Assembly: GCA_043760535.1 (NCBI GenBank)
Contig: JAYUOV010000102.1
Location: forward strand, 1 to 16,464
DNA length: 16,464 nucleotides
Source: JAZKFT01 sp043760535
Lineage (GTDB): Bacteria; Bacteroidota; Bacteroidia; Chitinophagales; Chitinophagaceae
Reading direction: 5' to 3'
Each line of letters opens with the position of its first letter. The stretch's first letter is position 1. The position numbers were made by a program, and so were the translations under genes. Below, piece by piece: positions 1 through 7,064 of this stretch. The notes beneath the pieces are model-generated. The model did not search any database, was not told the origin of the DNA, and saw nothing but the letters and a program-made list of their open reading frames with translations.

Positions 1-345
1 GGTATGACCAATAAAAAGTATGGCCGCATAGGCGACAGCCCAATGATTGGTGCAGGCACGTATGCTAATAATAAAACATGCGGCATTAGCTGCACCGGCC
101 ATGGTGAAATATTTATTACCGCCGTAGCTGCCTACGATGTAAGTGCCATTATGGAGTATAAAGGCGTAAGCCTGCAGCTAGCTATGGAAGAAGTGGTGAA
201 CAAAAAGCTGGTAGCCATGGAAGGCGAAGGCGGCATGATAGGCGTGGATGGCGAAGGCAATGCAGCTATGGTTTTTAACAGTGCAGGCATGTACCGAGGT
301 ATGAAAAACAGTGAGGGCGTTTCGGAAGTAGCCATTTATAAATAA
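1..345 (+). CDS. Isoaspartyl peptidase/L-asparaginase, C-terminal part (partial)
   Basis: This is the 3' end of a plant-type (Ntn-hydrolase) asparaginase/isoaspartyl dipeptidase, which cleaves isoaspartyl peptides or asparagine. The reading frame is open from base 1 (Gly-Met-Thr-Asn-Lys), so the gene starts upstream and the ATG at 4 is internal. Visible are the conserved stretch GRIGDSPMIGAGTYANN (residues about 8-24 from base 1), whose Arg and Asp correspond to family substrate-binding residues, and SCTGHGE, with the Thr-Gly that also contacts substrate. The catalytic N-terminal Thr of the beta subunit should lie some 20-25 residues before the window, in keeping with the usual segment ending in TGGMTN. 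The C-terminus looks complete. The family assignment is firm; substrate preference and the presence of a signal peptide cannot be judged. Confidence 0.93.
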   Translation, partial: GMTNKKYGRIGDSPMIGAGTYANNKTCGISCTGHGEIFITAVAAYDVSAIMEYKGVSLQLAMEEVVNKKLVAMEGEGGMIGVDGEGNAAMVFNSAGMYRGMKNSEGVSEVAIYK

Positions 346-444
346 GGTTCAAGGTTCAAGATTCAAGGTTCAAGACACCAGTATTAAACCGGTATCCTTG
401 AAACCTTGATTCTTGAACCTTGAACCCTGAATCTTGAACCTTGA
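346..444. repeat. Heptanucleotide repeats arranged as a long inverted repeat
   Basis: Starting right after the asparaginase stop codon, the left arm (346-374) consists of heptads GGTTCAA, GGTTCAA, GATTCAA, GGTTCAA. The right side (397-444) consists of seven heptads of the complementary type: CTTGAAA, CCTTGAT, TCTTGAA, CCTTGAA, CCCTGAA, TCTTGAA, CCTTGA. Bases 346-374 pair with 397-426 with about one mismatch and one bulge, giving a near 29-bp stem around a 22-base loop; bases 427-444 offer an alternative partner. It fills the gap between two convergent genes and could stop transcription from both sides, although no clear T-tract follows. It resembles short tandemly repeated (STRR-like) sequences. 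Confidence 0.8.
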
Positions 445-447
445 CTC

Positions 448-1647
448 TTAATTCTCCTGCTTTGTAAGTACTTCTTTTTTTACTTTTTCCCAAAAGCCAT
501 CAAAGGTTTGTCCGCCTTCTTCTTTCCATTTTTTGCCAAGCTGCTGAATTTTTTGGCGGCGGTCGTCCTGCGTAAGTTCAAAAAAGGAACGAATGGCTGC
601 TTCGTCCTGTTCGGTGGCTAGGGTATTGTACATTTCTTTTAAATGCAGTTCGTGGCGGATATTGCCCATGGCCAGTTCTTTCTCCAGCTCTTCCCTTAGC
701 CGTACTTTTTCGTCGTAGGTGCCGGCAGGCAGCATGGTCTTAGCTATAACCGGCAGCAGTTCTATCAGCATTAAAATAACCTCTATCAGGTAGTACCGAA
801 AAGCCAGAGCGTCATTGTCTTTTATCAGGTTTTGCAAGGCTTGAATTCTTGTAAGAAAACCATCGTTGAGCAACTGCATAAACAGGGCTTCCTGTTGCTG
901 AATTTCTGTTTCCATTCGGCCAAGTTGTGCTGTAACCGAATCCAGTTGCGGCTGGCTTGTTTTGGCAAGTGCGGCGTAATCCTGTTCCAGCTTTTGGTAT
1001 TCGGCCCTTTTAGCAATGGCTATATTGCTAATGCCTACTTTGCCGCTGCCACCACTGCCATCGGTTTCGGTAATAAAAGCATTTCTGGCCTTACTCACTT
1101 CATCGTACTTAGTTGTTAAGGCTTTTTCCAAAACAATTTTTTGGTTGAGCAATTCTGCTTTGCGGCTGGCATACAAAGCATCCATTTCCGTTCGTTTTAG
1201 CTGCTTCCTTTTTTCATTATCCAGCGATGTTTGCAGCCGTACTTCTTTATCAAAAAGAGCCAGTACAGCGGGTTGTGCCATAAAAGTGCCAATGGTAAGT
1301 GCCAGCAATCCCCTGAATAAAAATGGGGTTAGCTTGTTTTTATTAAACTTATTAATGCCCTTAATTAATGCCCTATCAATACACAAAATAATGATGCCCA
1401 TAAAAATGCCCAGCGGCACATACAAAAAGGCATTGGTAACTGTGGTGCTAAAAAAATAGGTCCATGCAAGGGTGGCAAAAATCCAGGTACAGGCCACCGA
1501 TGCGCCAATAATCCGGTATCGGTTGCGGTCTATTACACAGTCTTTTATCAGTTCTTTTTCGGCGGTGGCCATCCACCACAGCCATTCGTCGGTTTGGGTA
1601 GGCATATAGGTGTGGCCATTGCCCAGAGAGGTTTGGGATGCTTGCAT
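448..1647 (-). CDS. DUF4407 domain-containing membrane protein
   Basis: A 399-residue protein of the DUF4407 family, whose molecular function is unknown. Three hydrophobic segments lie near the N-terminus (about residues 46-66, 73-93 and 110-132). A long charged, coiled-coil-rich region follows (about 135-275), then a fourth hydrophobic segment (about 283-304) and a charged C-terminal tail. The pattern of helices flanking a large alpha-helical domain, and the glycine-rich TDGSGGSGKVG turn at about 195-205, fit the family. The ATG at 1647 is taken as the start; Met15 is an in-frame alternative. No Shine-Dalgarno is visible, which is usual in this phylum. The gene is convergent with the asparaginase gene and divergent from gldJ. 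The family call is fairly firm; location in the inner membrane is inferred. Confidence 0.88.
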   Translation of the reverse strand: MQASQTSLGNGHTYMPTQTDEWLWWMATAEKELIKDCVIDRNRYRIIGASVACTWIFATLAWTYFFSTTVTNAFLYVPLGIFMGIIILCIDRALIKGINKFNKNKLTPFLFRGLLALTIGTFMAQPAVLALFDKEVRLQTSLDNEKRKQLKRTEMDALYASRKAELLNQKIVLEKALTTKYDEVSKARNAFITETDGSGGSGKVGISNIAIAKRAEYQKLEQDYAALAKTSQPQLDSVTAQLGRMETEIQQQEALFMQLLNDGFLTRIQALQNLIKDNDALAFRYYLIEVILMLIELLPVIAKTMLPAGTYDEKVRLREELEKELAMGNIRHELHLKEMYNTLATEQDEAAIRSFFELTQDDRRQKIQQLGKKWKEEGGQTFDGFWEKVKKEVLTKQEN

Positions 1648-1690
1648 CGTAAGGTTTTTTTTAAAAATGAAAATTTATGTAGCAGGTGTA

Positions 1691-1724
1691 GGTTTTCATG
1701 TTGGTGGTGGTGTAAAACCAACAT
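1691..1724 (-). promoter_or_regulatory. Two alternative overlapping stem-loops in DUF4407 leader
   Basis: ATGTTGG (1698-1704) pairs with CCAACAT (1718-1724), a perfect 7-bp stem. GGTTTT (1691-1696) pairs with AAAACC (1714-1719), a 6-bp stem that uses part of the same sequence. The two stems cannot form at the same time. They lie about 45-80 bases upstream of the DUF4407 start, where a leader transcript could carry them. A regulatory role is only a possibility; the sequence is low in complexity (GGT repeats), which makes chance pairing easier. Confidence 0.25.
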
Positions 1725-1905
1725 CGAAGCGGACAATAGAAACAATTTCCCCGCTGTAAAAAACGGGGCGAAAAGGTGGTGTAGTAAAGAAACGGAGAAA
1801 AGCAATCTTAATTGTAAAGGAAATTATAAAGAATCATTTCCCCGCCTAAAGAGCCTGAATGAGTCTATAAACTTTATTTTTTATAAGTAGATACTCCTGA
1901 TTTTG

Positions 1906-1919
1906 ATATACATGTATAT
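1906..1919. promoter_or_regulatory. Perfect 14-bp palindrome ATATACATGTATAT
   Basis: A perfect inverted repeat in the gap between the divergent DUF4407 gene and gldJ, about 260 bases from either start. Symmetric AT-rich sites like this can be operators for dimeric regulators, but no regulator gene is nearby and the distance from both starts is large. It may be chance in AT-rich DNA. Confidence 0.25.
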
Positions 1920-2183
1920 ACTTTTTATCCATCCAATTAAGCAATACTACAATAATGTGTAAATTGGCAAGGTTTTTGGCTATTTCTTTAATAAACTGGC
2001 TCATTTTTGTATAACAAGGGGTCTCTCTTTTTACTGAAAGGTATTTTACAGATGCTGTAATCCCTATTCAATCAAAAAATCAAAACTTTCTACAGAACTA
2101 TTTTCTTACATTCGCTGCTACTATTTAGCACAATATTTGCTACTTGCGGTCGTTTACATTTTAAATTAAATCAGATACAGATA

Positions 2184-3755
2184 ATGAAAGTTGCTTCAGT
2201 AATTATGATGGTGGGTGGCATCGTTGCACTTACTTCCTGTAAAAACGGTGGTCTTTTTAAGAAAAAGCCAGCTACATCTGGTGCTACCGGTTGGAACTAT
2301 AATGACAAAAATCAGGGCGGTTTTCAGGTGGCCAAGCCTAAAGACGTGAAAGCAGGCCCTGGTCTTGTATTTGTACAGGGCGGTACTTTTACCATGGGCG
2401 CCACGCAAGAAGATGTGATGGGCGACTGGAACAACGTACCTAAAAGAGTTACTGTAAACTCTTTCTTTATGGACAAAACCGAAGTGGCCAATGTACACTA
2501 CCGTGAGTATATGTACTGGGTAGGTCAGGTTTTCGATCCGGAATCCGATCCAAAAAATCAGGCCATTGTAGATGCGGCCTTGCCCGATACTTTAGTTTGG
2601 AGGAGCGAACTAGCCTTTAATGAACCCTATGTAGAATATTATTTCCGCCATCCTTCTTATAACTATTATCCTGTTGTAGGTGTAACCTGGTTACAAGCTC
2701 ATGATTATTGCATTTGGCGTACCGACCGGGTAAACGAACTGGAACTTTCTAAAGGCGGATATATTAACAAAACAGAATTAAAGACTTTAAATGGTAAAGG
2801 CGAAGATGCTTTTAGTACCAAATCTTATTTACTGGGTTTGGTTACGCCACCGCCGGGTAATGCAGCTAAAAGCAAAAGTGCAAAACTAACCAACCCTAAC
2901 GGAACACCACGTACGCAGGTAACTTTCGAAGATGGTATCCTCACCCCTGATTATCGCCTGCCAACTGAAGCCGAGTGGGAATATGCAGCCCTTGGTTATA
3001 TTAACCTAAACCCTCAACCACGTAAAAAAGAAAAAGGCCGCGGCGAAGAATTAATATCCAACAAACAGGTATATGCCTGGAGCAATAATTACAATGGCCT
3101 AAGAGATAACCGCCGTGGTGCCTGGCAAGGTGCAATGCTTGCCAACTTTAAACGGGGAACAGGAGACCTGATGGGTGTGGCAGGTGGATTGAATGACCGT
3201 GCAGCTATTACAGCAAAAGTGGATGCGTATTATCCCAACGGATTTGGATTGTACAATATGAGTGGTAATGTAAACGAGTGGGTAGCAGACGTGTACCGCC
3301 CGCAAACATTTGAAGTAGGCGACGATTTCAACTATTTCCGTGGTAACGTATTTAAACGTTTGGCAAAAAATGCAGCCGGGGAGTATATTAAGGATTCTAT
3401 AAATGGTATAGCTATTAACAGCCCAAAGTATGAGAATGAGCCAGATAGTATGCTTAAAAAACGTGCAAATTACCAACGTGCCAATGCCATTAATTATTTG
3501 GATGGTGATAGCCTTAGTGGTGCAGAATACCGGTATGGTGTTAGTACGCTGATTAACGACAGTAGCCGTGTTATTAAAGGTGGGTCTTGGCTGGATATGC
3601 CTTATTGGCTCAGCCCAGGTAACCGTCGTTTTGCACAGCAGTACCAGTCTTCTAGCACTATCGGTTTCCGTTGTGCCATGACGTACTTTGGGGCATCAGA
3701 AGGTAATGGAAGAAAAGATGGTAACTATTTCCCTACCAAACGTCAACGCAGATAA
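2184..3755 (+). CDS. gldJ: Gliding motility / T9SS lipoprotein GldJ
   Basis: GldJ is an outer-membrane-associated lipoprotein needed for gliding and for a functional type IX secretion system in Flavobacterium-type bacteria. The N-terminus is a lipoprotein signal with lipobox LTSC, giving Cys19 as the lipidated residue. A GldJ-typical SGATGWNYNDKNQGGFQV stretch follows (about 32-49), then a formylglycine-generating-enzyme-like (SUMF1) fold: GGTFTMG (66-72), DVMGDWNNVPKR (77-88), ALPDTLVWR (132-140), RLPTEAEWEYAA (258-269), GNVNEWVADVY (361-371), VIKGGSWLD (463-471) and GFRCAM (494-499). These motifs match GldJ better than its paralogue GldK. The fold is probably structural rather than catalytic. 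The length of 523 residues is in the expected range. A strong terminator follows, so it appears to be transcribed alone. Confidence 0.92.
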   Translation: MKVASVIMMVGGIVALTSCKNGGLFKKKPATSGATGWNYNDKNQGGFQVAKPKDVKAGPGLVFVQGGTFTMGATQEDVMGDWNNVPKRVTVNSFFMDKTEVANVHYREYMYWVGQVFDPESDPKNQAIVDAALPDTLVWRSELAFNEPYVEYYFRHPSYNYYPVVGVTWLQAHDYCIWRTDRVNELELSKGGYINKTELKTLNGKGEDAFSTKSYLLGLVTPPPGNAAKSKSAKLTNPNGTPRTQVTFEDGILTPDYRLPTEAEWEYAALGYINLNPQPRKKEKGRGEELISNKQVYAWSNNYNGLRDNRRGAWQGAMLANFKRGTGDLMGVAGGLNDRAAITAKVDAYYPNGFGLYNMSGNVNEWVADVYRPQTFEVGDDFNYFRGNVFKRLAKNAAGEYIKDSINGIAINSPKYENEPDSMLKKRANYQRANAINYLDGDSLSGAEYRYGVSTLINDSSRVIKGGSWLDMPYWLSPGNRRFAQQYQSSSTIGFRCAMTYFGASEGNGRKDGNYFPTKRQRR

Positions 3756-3777
3756 TCTAATACTAGATACACTTATC

Positions 3778-3814
3778 AAAAAAAAACATCCCTAAAAATG
3801 GGATGTTTTTTTTT
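3778..3814. terminator. Strong intrinsic terminator after gldJ, symmetric
   Basis: The stem CATCCC (3787-3792) and GGGATG (3800-3805) encloses a 7-base A-rich loop and is flanked by nine A (3778-3786) and nine T (3806-3814). The T-tract serves gldJ. The A-tract gives a matching T-tract on the minus strand, so it could also stop transcripts arriving from the murF side. Confidence 0.9.
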
Positions 3815-3852
3815 GGAGGATATTGTTAGCTGTATGGATTTGAGGTTAGTAG

Positions 3853-3954
3853 CTAATAATATTGAGAGCCTCTATTATTCTTCTTCGCTGGCGGAGGTGG
3901 CCAGTTCTTGCCAAACGGAGGTGGATTGTATTTAAAAATTTGAGGGTCGATCAT
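3853..3954 (-). CDS. Possible 33-residue proline-rich small protein
   Basis: The minus-strand frame from ATG (3954) to TAG (3853) encodes 33 residues with two proline clusters (NPPPFGKNWPPPPAKKNN, about residues 10-27) and a basic, aromatic tail. It converges on gldJ, and the symmetric terminator downstream would suit such a transcript. There is no clear promoter or ribosome binding site, and its upstream side overlaps the murF promoter on the other strand. No family is recognised. It could equally be a remnant of a longer gene or chance. Confidence 0.3.
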   Translation of the reverse strand: MIDPQIFKYNPPPFGKNWPPPPAKKNNRGSQYY

Positions 3955-3958
3955 ATAA

Positions 3959-3988
3959 TTTGCATTTCCCACCTCAACATTACATTTG
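3959..3988 (+). promoter_or_regulatory. Bacteroidota-type promoter for murF
   Basis: TTTG (3959-3962), 18 bases, then TACATTTG (3981-3988) matches the Bacteroidota consensus TTTG/TTG - N17-23 - TAnnTTTG fully. Transcription would begin near 3993-3996, only about 10 bases before the murF ATG at 4005. This fixes the murF start and excludes the upstream in-frame TTG at 3960, which would lie inside the promoter. Confidence 0.7.
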
Positions 3989-4004
3989 TAAAAATCTCTC
4001 AAGT

Positions 4005-5285
4005 ATGATCTCTATCGAAGCCCTGTACAATATCTACAAACAGCATCCATCCATTACTACAGATACCAGAAACATTAAGCAAGGAGATATTTTCTTTGCA
4101 TTAAAAGGCCCAAGTTTTAACGGTAATGCCTTTGCCCAGCAAGCCCTTAATGCAGGTGCTGCCTATGCTGTTATAGACGAAGCGGCTTTTGTTAAAGACG
4201 AACGATTTCTTTTAACAGACGATGTATTAACCACTTTGCAAAACCTTGCAAAGCACCACCGGCAGCAGTTAAATATTCCTTTCTTAGCTATCACCGGCAG
4301 CAACGGAAAAACCACCACCAAAGAATTGGTTCATGCTGTTTTAAGTTCTACTTACAAAACGTACACCACTACAGGTAACCTTAATAATCATATAGGTGTG
4401 CCGCTTACCATACTTAAAATACAGCCAGATGCCGAACTGGCTGTAATAGAAATGGGAGCCAATCACCAGAAGGAAATTGAGAGCTACTGCAGCTATACAT
4501 TGCCAACCCACGGCCTGATAACCAACTGTGGCAAGGCACACCTGGAAGGGTTTGGCGGCATAGATGGCGTACGAAAAGGCAAAGGGGAATTGTACGATTA
4601 TTTACGGGCAAATGATGGCGTGGCTTTTGTGTGCGCTGATTTTGAGTATTTCCATACCATGGCTAAAGTTTTAAAAGAGATAAACTGGTACGGCACCCAA
4701 AATGGGGCAATTACAGGCGCCGTATTGCATAGTGAACCATTTCTTGAAGTGGCAATTACCAGTGGTTTGGAGCCAATGGTATTTAAAACTGCGCTGGTGG
4801 GTAGCTATAATATTTACAATGTATTGGCGGCAAGTATTGTGGGTAAATATTTTAATGTGGCTGATGAAAAAATAAAAGAAGCATTGGAAGCATATACGCC
4901 AGACAATAGCCGTAGTCAATTGGTAGAAAAAGGTGGCAACCACATTATTTTAGATGCGTACAATGCAAACCCGAGTAGCATGAATGCTGCCATTGAAAAT
5001 TTTGCCAAACTCCAGGCCGATAACAAAATGCTTTTCCTGGGAGCAATGATGGAGCTTGGTGAAGATAGCCTGGAAGAACACAAAATGCTGATAGGCCTAA
5101 TAGCAAAATACCCATGGAAAAATGTGGTTGTAGTAGGCGGGGATTTTAAAAATGTAGCCCACAATTACACCTATTTCCACAACAGCACCGAAGCCGCTGC
5201 ATGGTGGGCTGCCCAACAAAGCACGGGTAATTATTTATTGGTAAAAGGTAGCCGCAGTATGATGATGGAAAAAATAATAGCTTAA
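4005..5285 (+). CDS. murF: UDP-N-acetylmuramoyl-tripeptide--D-alanyl-D-alanine ligase
   Basis: MurF joins D-Ala-D-Ala to UDP-MurNAc-tripeptide with ATP, the last cytoplasmic step of peptidoglycan precursor synthesis. With the ATG at 4005 the protein has 426 residues. Motifs in order: an N-terminal substrate domain with TTDTRNIKQGDIFFALKG (about 18-35); the ATP-binding loop ITGSNGKTTTKE (96-107); NNHIGVPLT (127-135); EMGANHQKEI (149-158); TNCGKAHLEGFG (173-184); GSYNIYNVLAA (266-276); DAYNANPSSM (317-326), a typical MurF signature; and LVKGSRSMMMEKI (412-424) at the C-terminus. All key elements are present and the length is normal. The frame is open upstream to a TTG at 3960, but the promoter covers that stretch. 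Placement directly after gldJ agrees with what I recall of flavobacterial gene order. Confidence 0.95.
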   Translation: MISIEALYNIYKQHPSITTDTRNIKQGDIFFALKGPSFNGNAFAQQALNAGAAYAVIDEAAFVKDERFLLTDDVLTTLQNLAKHHRQQLNIPFLAITGSNGKTTTKELVHAVLSSTYKTYTTTGNLNNHIGVPLTILKIQPDAELAVIEMGANHQKEIESYCSYTLPTHGLITNCGKAHLEGFGGIDGVRKGKGELYDYLRANDGVAFVCADFEYFHTMAKVLKEINWYGTQNGAITGAVLHSEPFLEVAITSGLEPMVFKTALVGSYNIYNVLAASIVGKYFNVADEKIKEALEAYTPDNSRSQLVEKGGNHIILDAYNANPSSMNAAIENFAKLQADNKMLFLGAMMELGEDSLEEHKMLIGLIAKYPWKNVVVVGGDFKNVAHNYTYFHNSTEAAAWWAAQQSTGNYLLVKGSRSMMMEKIIA

Positions 5286-5370
5286 GTAGAACCGGAAAGT
5301 GCAACTACCCACTTAATTAATTCCATAACGCTGATTAATAAGCAGGTATTTTTACACCTTAATACTTTTT

Positions 5371-5853
5371 ATGTCCGAACAGTCCGACACCGATAAATCA
5401 AAATTTAGCGATAGAAAACCCAATTATTTTGTAAGCATGTTTGGCCTTAAGTGTCCAAGGTGCAGGCGTGGGCCAATGTTTAAAAACAAGCTTAAAGTAA
5501 GTGTAACCAAAAATATGGCTATGCACCAAAAATGCCCCCTTTGCGGGCAGTACAACGAGCTGGAGGTTGGCTTTTATTACGGAACCGGCTATGTTAGTTA
5601 CGCCCTTACCATAGCCCTTACTGTAGCTACTTTTGTGGCTTATTATGTGCTCATTGGCATTAGCATTAACGATAACAGCTTGTTTATCTGGCTAGGTGTA
5701 AATGTTTTGATCCTTGTATTATTGATGCCTTATTTAATGAAGCTGAGCCGAACCATCTGGCTTTACTTTTTTGTAAAATACGATAAGGACTGGAAGACAA
5801 AAGACGCCGAAAAGCCAGAACGAATTGTAGAAGAGCAAATGGGGAACTGGTAA
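5371..5853 (+). CDS. DUF983 family zinc-ribbon membrane protein
   Basis: A 160-residue DUF983 protein of unknown function. The cytoplasmic N-terminal part carries two CxxC knuckles, CPRC (28-31) and CPLC (55-58), which probably bind one zinc ion; the spacer includes the family's RGPMF turn. Two hydrophobic helices follow (about 75-97 and 103-122), then a basic and acidic tail. The ATG at 5371 is followed by a polar, Asp/Ser-rich leader before the conserved KPNYFVSMFGLKCPRC, so this start is plausible. It lies 85 bases after murF on the same strand. No terminator separates them, so read-through from murF is possible, and no clear promoter box precedes it. Confidence 0.9.
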   Translation: MSEQSDTDKSKFSDRKPNYFVSMFGLKCPRCRRGPMFKNKLKVSVTKNMAMHQKCPLCGQYNELEVGFYYGTGYVSYALTIALTVATFVAYYVLIGISINDNSLFIWLGVNVLILVLLMPYLMKLSRTIWLYFFVKYDKDWKTKDAEKPERIVEEQMGNW

Positions 5854-5935
5854 TTTGTTCTTGCCCCATTTATTGCGGTGGTAACACGTCTAAGTGTGAT
5901 TGCTCTATATAATTTAAACAAACTAAATTCAAATA

Positions 5936-6322
5936 TTGCAAATTGCAACCCATAAAATCCTCACTTTTTTTATAGCTATTGTGTGGCTGGTTAATGGGCT
6001 TTTATGTAAAATATTAGACCTTGTACCACGCCACCAGCAAATTGTAGCTAGAATTTTGGGTTCGCCATACTCAGTAATTTTTACAAAAGCAATTGGCATT
6101 TTTGAAGTGCTGATGACGGTATGGATTTTAAGCCGTATCAAATCAAAAGTTTCCTCAGTGGCACAAATCTTTATTATCGCTTCCATGAATGTTATCGAGT
6201 TTTTTATGGTGCCTGACTTGTTGCTTTTTGGGAAAATGAATGTCATAATCGCCATTCTTTTTATGGCTATAATTTATTTCAACGAATCTGTACTGCATAC
6301 AAAATTTAAGCCATCAGTGTAG
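5936..6322 (+). CDS. DoxX-like family membrane protein
   Basis: A 128-residue protein of the DoxX-like family with four predicted membrane helices (about residues 8-24, 47-66, 74-93 and 100-116). The segment WLVNGLLCKILDLVPRHQQI (17-36), with its Asn-Gly and Pro-Arg-His, is typical of the family. The start is TTG at 5936: a stop lies at 5924-5926, the only codons between are ATT, CAA and ATA, and there is no in-frame ATG before the second helix. It is the first gene of a four-gene unit; its stop is one base from the next ATG, which suggests translational coupling. Function is unknown; DoxX-like proteins are often thought to take part in membrane redox chemistry, which cannot be tested here. 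Confidence 0.85.
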   Translation: MQIATHKILTFFIAIVWLVNGLLCKILDLVPRHQQIVARILGSPYSVIFTKAIGIFEVLMTVWILSRIKSKVSSVAQIFIIASMNVIEFFMVPDLLLFGKMNVIIAILFMAIIYFNESVLHTKFKPSV

Positions 6323-6323
6323 C

Positions 6324-7064
6324 ATGTTGTCATTTCTAAAAAATCATCCGTTTGCAGTAGAGGCCTTTTTTGAAAGTTCGGTGGTGCTCACATTTGCAGT
6401 GCCTAAAGCCGAACTGCAAGTGATGATACCTGAATGTTTGGAGTTGGATCTGTTTAAAGATGAATGGGCATTTATTGCGATTGCAATGGTGCAAACAAAA
6501 GGGTTGCGGCCAAAAGGGTTTCCAAAATTTTTGGGCAACGATTTCTTTTTAATTGGCTATCGCATTTTTGTACGGTACACTACCAACGCAGGTAAAAAGC
6601 TAAGAGGGCTGTACATTATAAAGTCGGAAACGGACAAGAAAAAGATGGAATGGCTGGGCAATATTTTTACCCGATACAGCTATACTACTACAGATATAAG
6701 GAGGACTATCAGCAATACAAATACAATAATAAAATCTAGCCAATCAGAATTTCAGTTGGAAATTGATACGGGTAGTTCTGAAGTAGATTTGCCATTCGGT
6801 TCGCCATTTAAAGATTGGAAAGAAGCCCGGCGTTTTGCGGGGCCATTGCCCTTTACGTTTAGCTACGATGCTATAAAAAAAGAAGTTTTGATCTTAGAAG
6901 GCGTAAGGCAAAACTGGACACCAGCCCCACTTAAAGTTGTAAACTATAGCTTTGATTTTTTACAATCGTTACAGCTAAACAATGTGCAATTGGCAAATGC
7001 TTTTATCATCCAAAACATTCCGTATTATTGGAAAAAAGGCAGGATAGAAAAATGGAATCCCTAA
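6324..7064 (+). CDS. DUF2071 family protein (YqjF-like)
   Basis: A 246-residue protein of the DUF2071/COG3361 family, which has a fold related to acetoacetate decarboxylase but no settled function in this context. Visible signatures are HPFAVEAFFESSVVLTFAVP (8-27), IAIAMVQTKGLRPKGFPKFL (51-70) followed by GNDFFLIGYRIFVRY (71-85), and LRGLYIIKSETD (93-104). No signal peptide or membrane helix is seen, so it is probably cytoplasmic or peripheral. The ATG at 6324 comes one base after the preceding stop. Its own last bases overlap the following start by 13 bases. The conserved gene packing suggests it works with the membrane proteins on either side. Confidence 0.87.
   Translation: MLSFLKNHPFAVEAFFESSVVLTFAVPKAELQVMIPECLELDLFKDEWAFIAIAMVQTKGLRPKGFPKFLGNDFFLIGYRIFVRYTTNAGKKLRGLYIIKSETDKKKMEWLGNIFTRYSYTTTDIRRTISNTNTIIKSSQSEFQLEIDTGSSEVDLPFGSPFKDWKEARRFAGPLPFTFSYDAIKKEVLILEGVRQNWTPAPLKVVNYSFDFLQSLQLNNVQLANAFIIQNIPYYWKKGRIEKWNP

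Larger units (their letters stand above)
1648..2183. other. Divergent intergenic region between DUF4407 gene and gldJ
   Basis: This 536-base gap carries no convincing gene; the short open frames have no recognisable protein character. It holds two mutually exclusive hairpins at 1691-1724, a CCCCG/CGGGG stem-loop at 1749-1768, and a perfect 14-bp palindrome at 1906-1919. Near gldJ, AATATTTG (2132-2139) and TACATTTT (2155-2162) each differ by one base from the Bacteroidota -7 box TAnnTTTG, but neither has a well-spaced -33 TTG, so no promoter is called. Confidence 0.6.

Noticed and set aside
346..444. CRISPR array
   Set aside because: The units are 7 bases long, contiguous and inverted, without unique spacers, and no cas genes are present.
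2184..3755. Formylglycine-generating (sulfatase-activating) enzyme
   Set aside because: The fold is shared, but the lipobox and the GldJ-specific N-terminal and DVMGDWNN/ALPDTLVWR motifs identify the gliding lipoprotein.
3960..4004. TTG at 3960 as the murF start, giving 15 extra residues
   Set aside because: The stretch is occupied by a full-consensus promoter, and the ATG at 4005 aligns with the normal MurF N-terminus.
7028..7051. TTG at 7028 as the start of the methyltransferase-like gene
   Set aside because: The ATG at 7052 gives a usual coupled overlap with the previous stop; the added residues are only charged filler read from the DUF2071 frame region.
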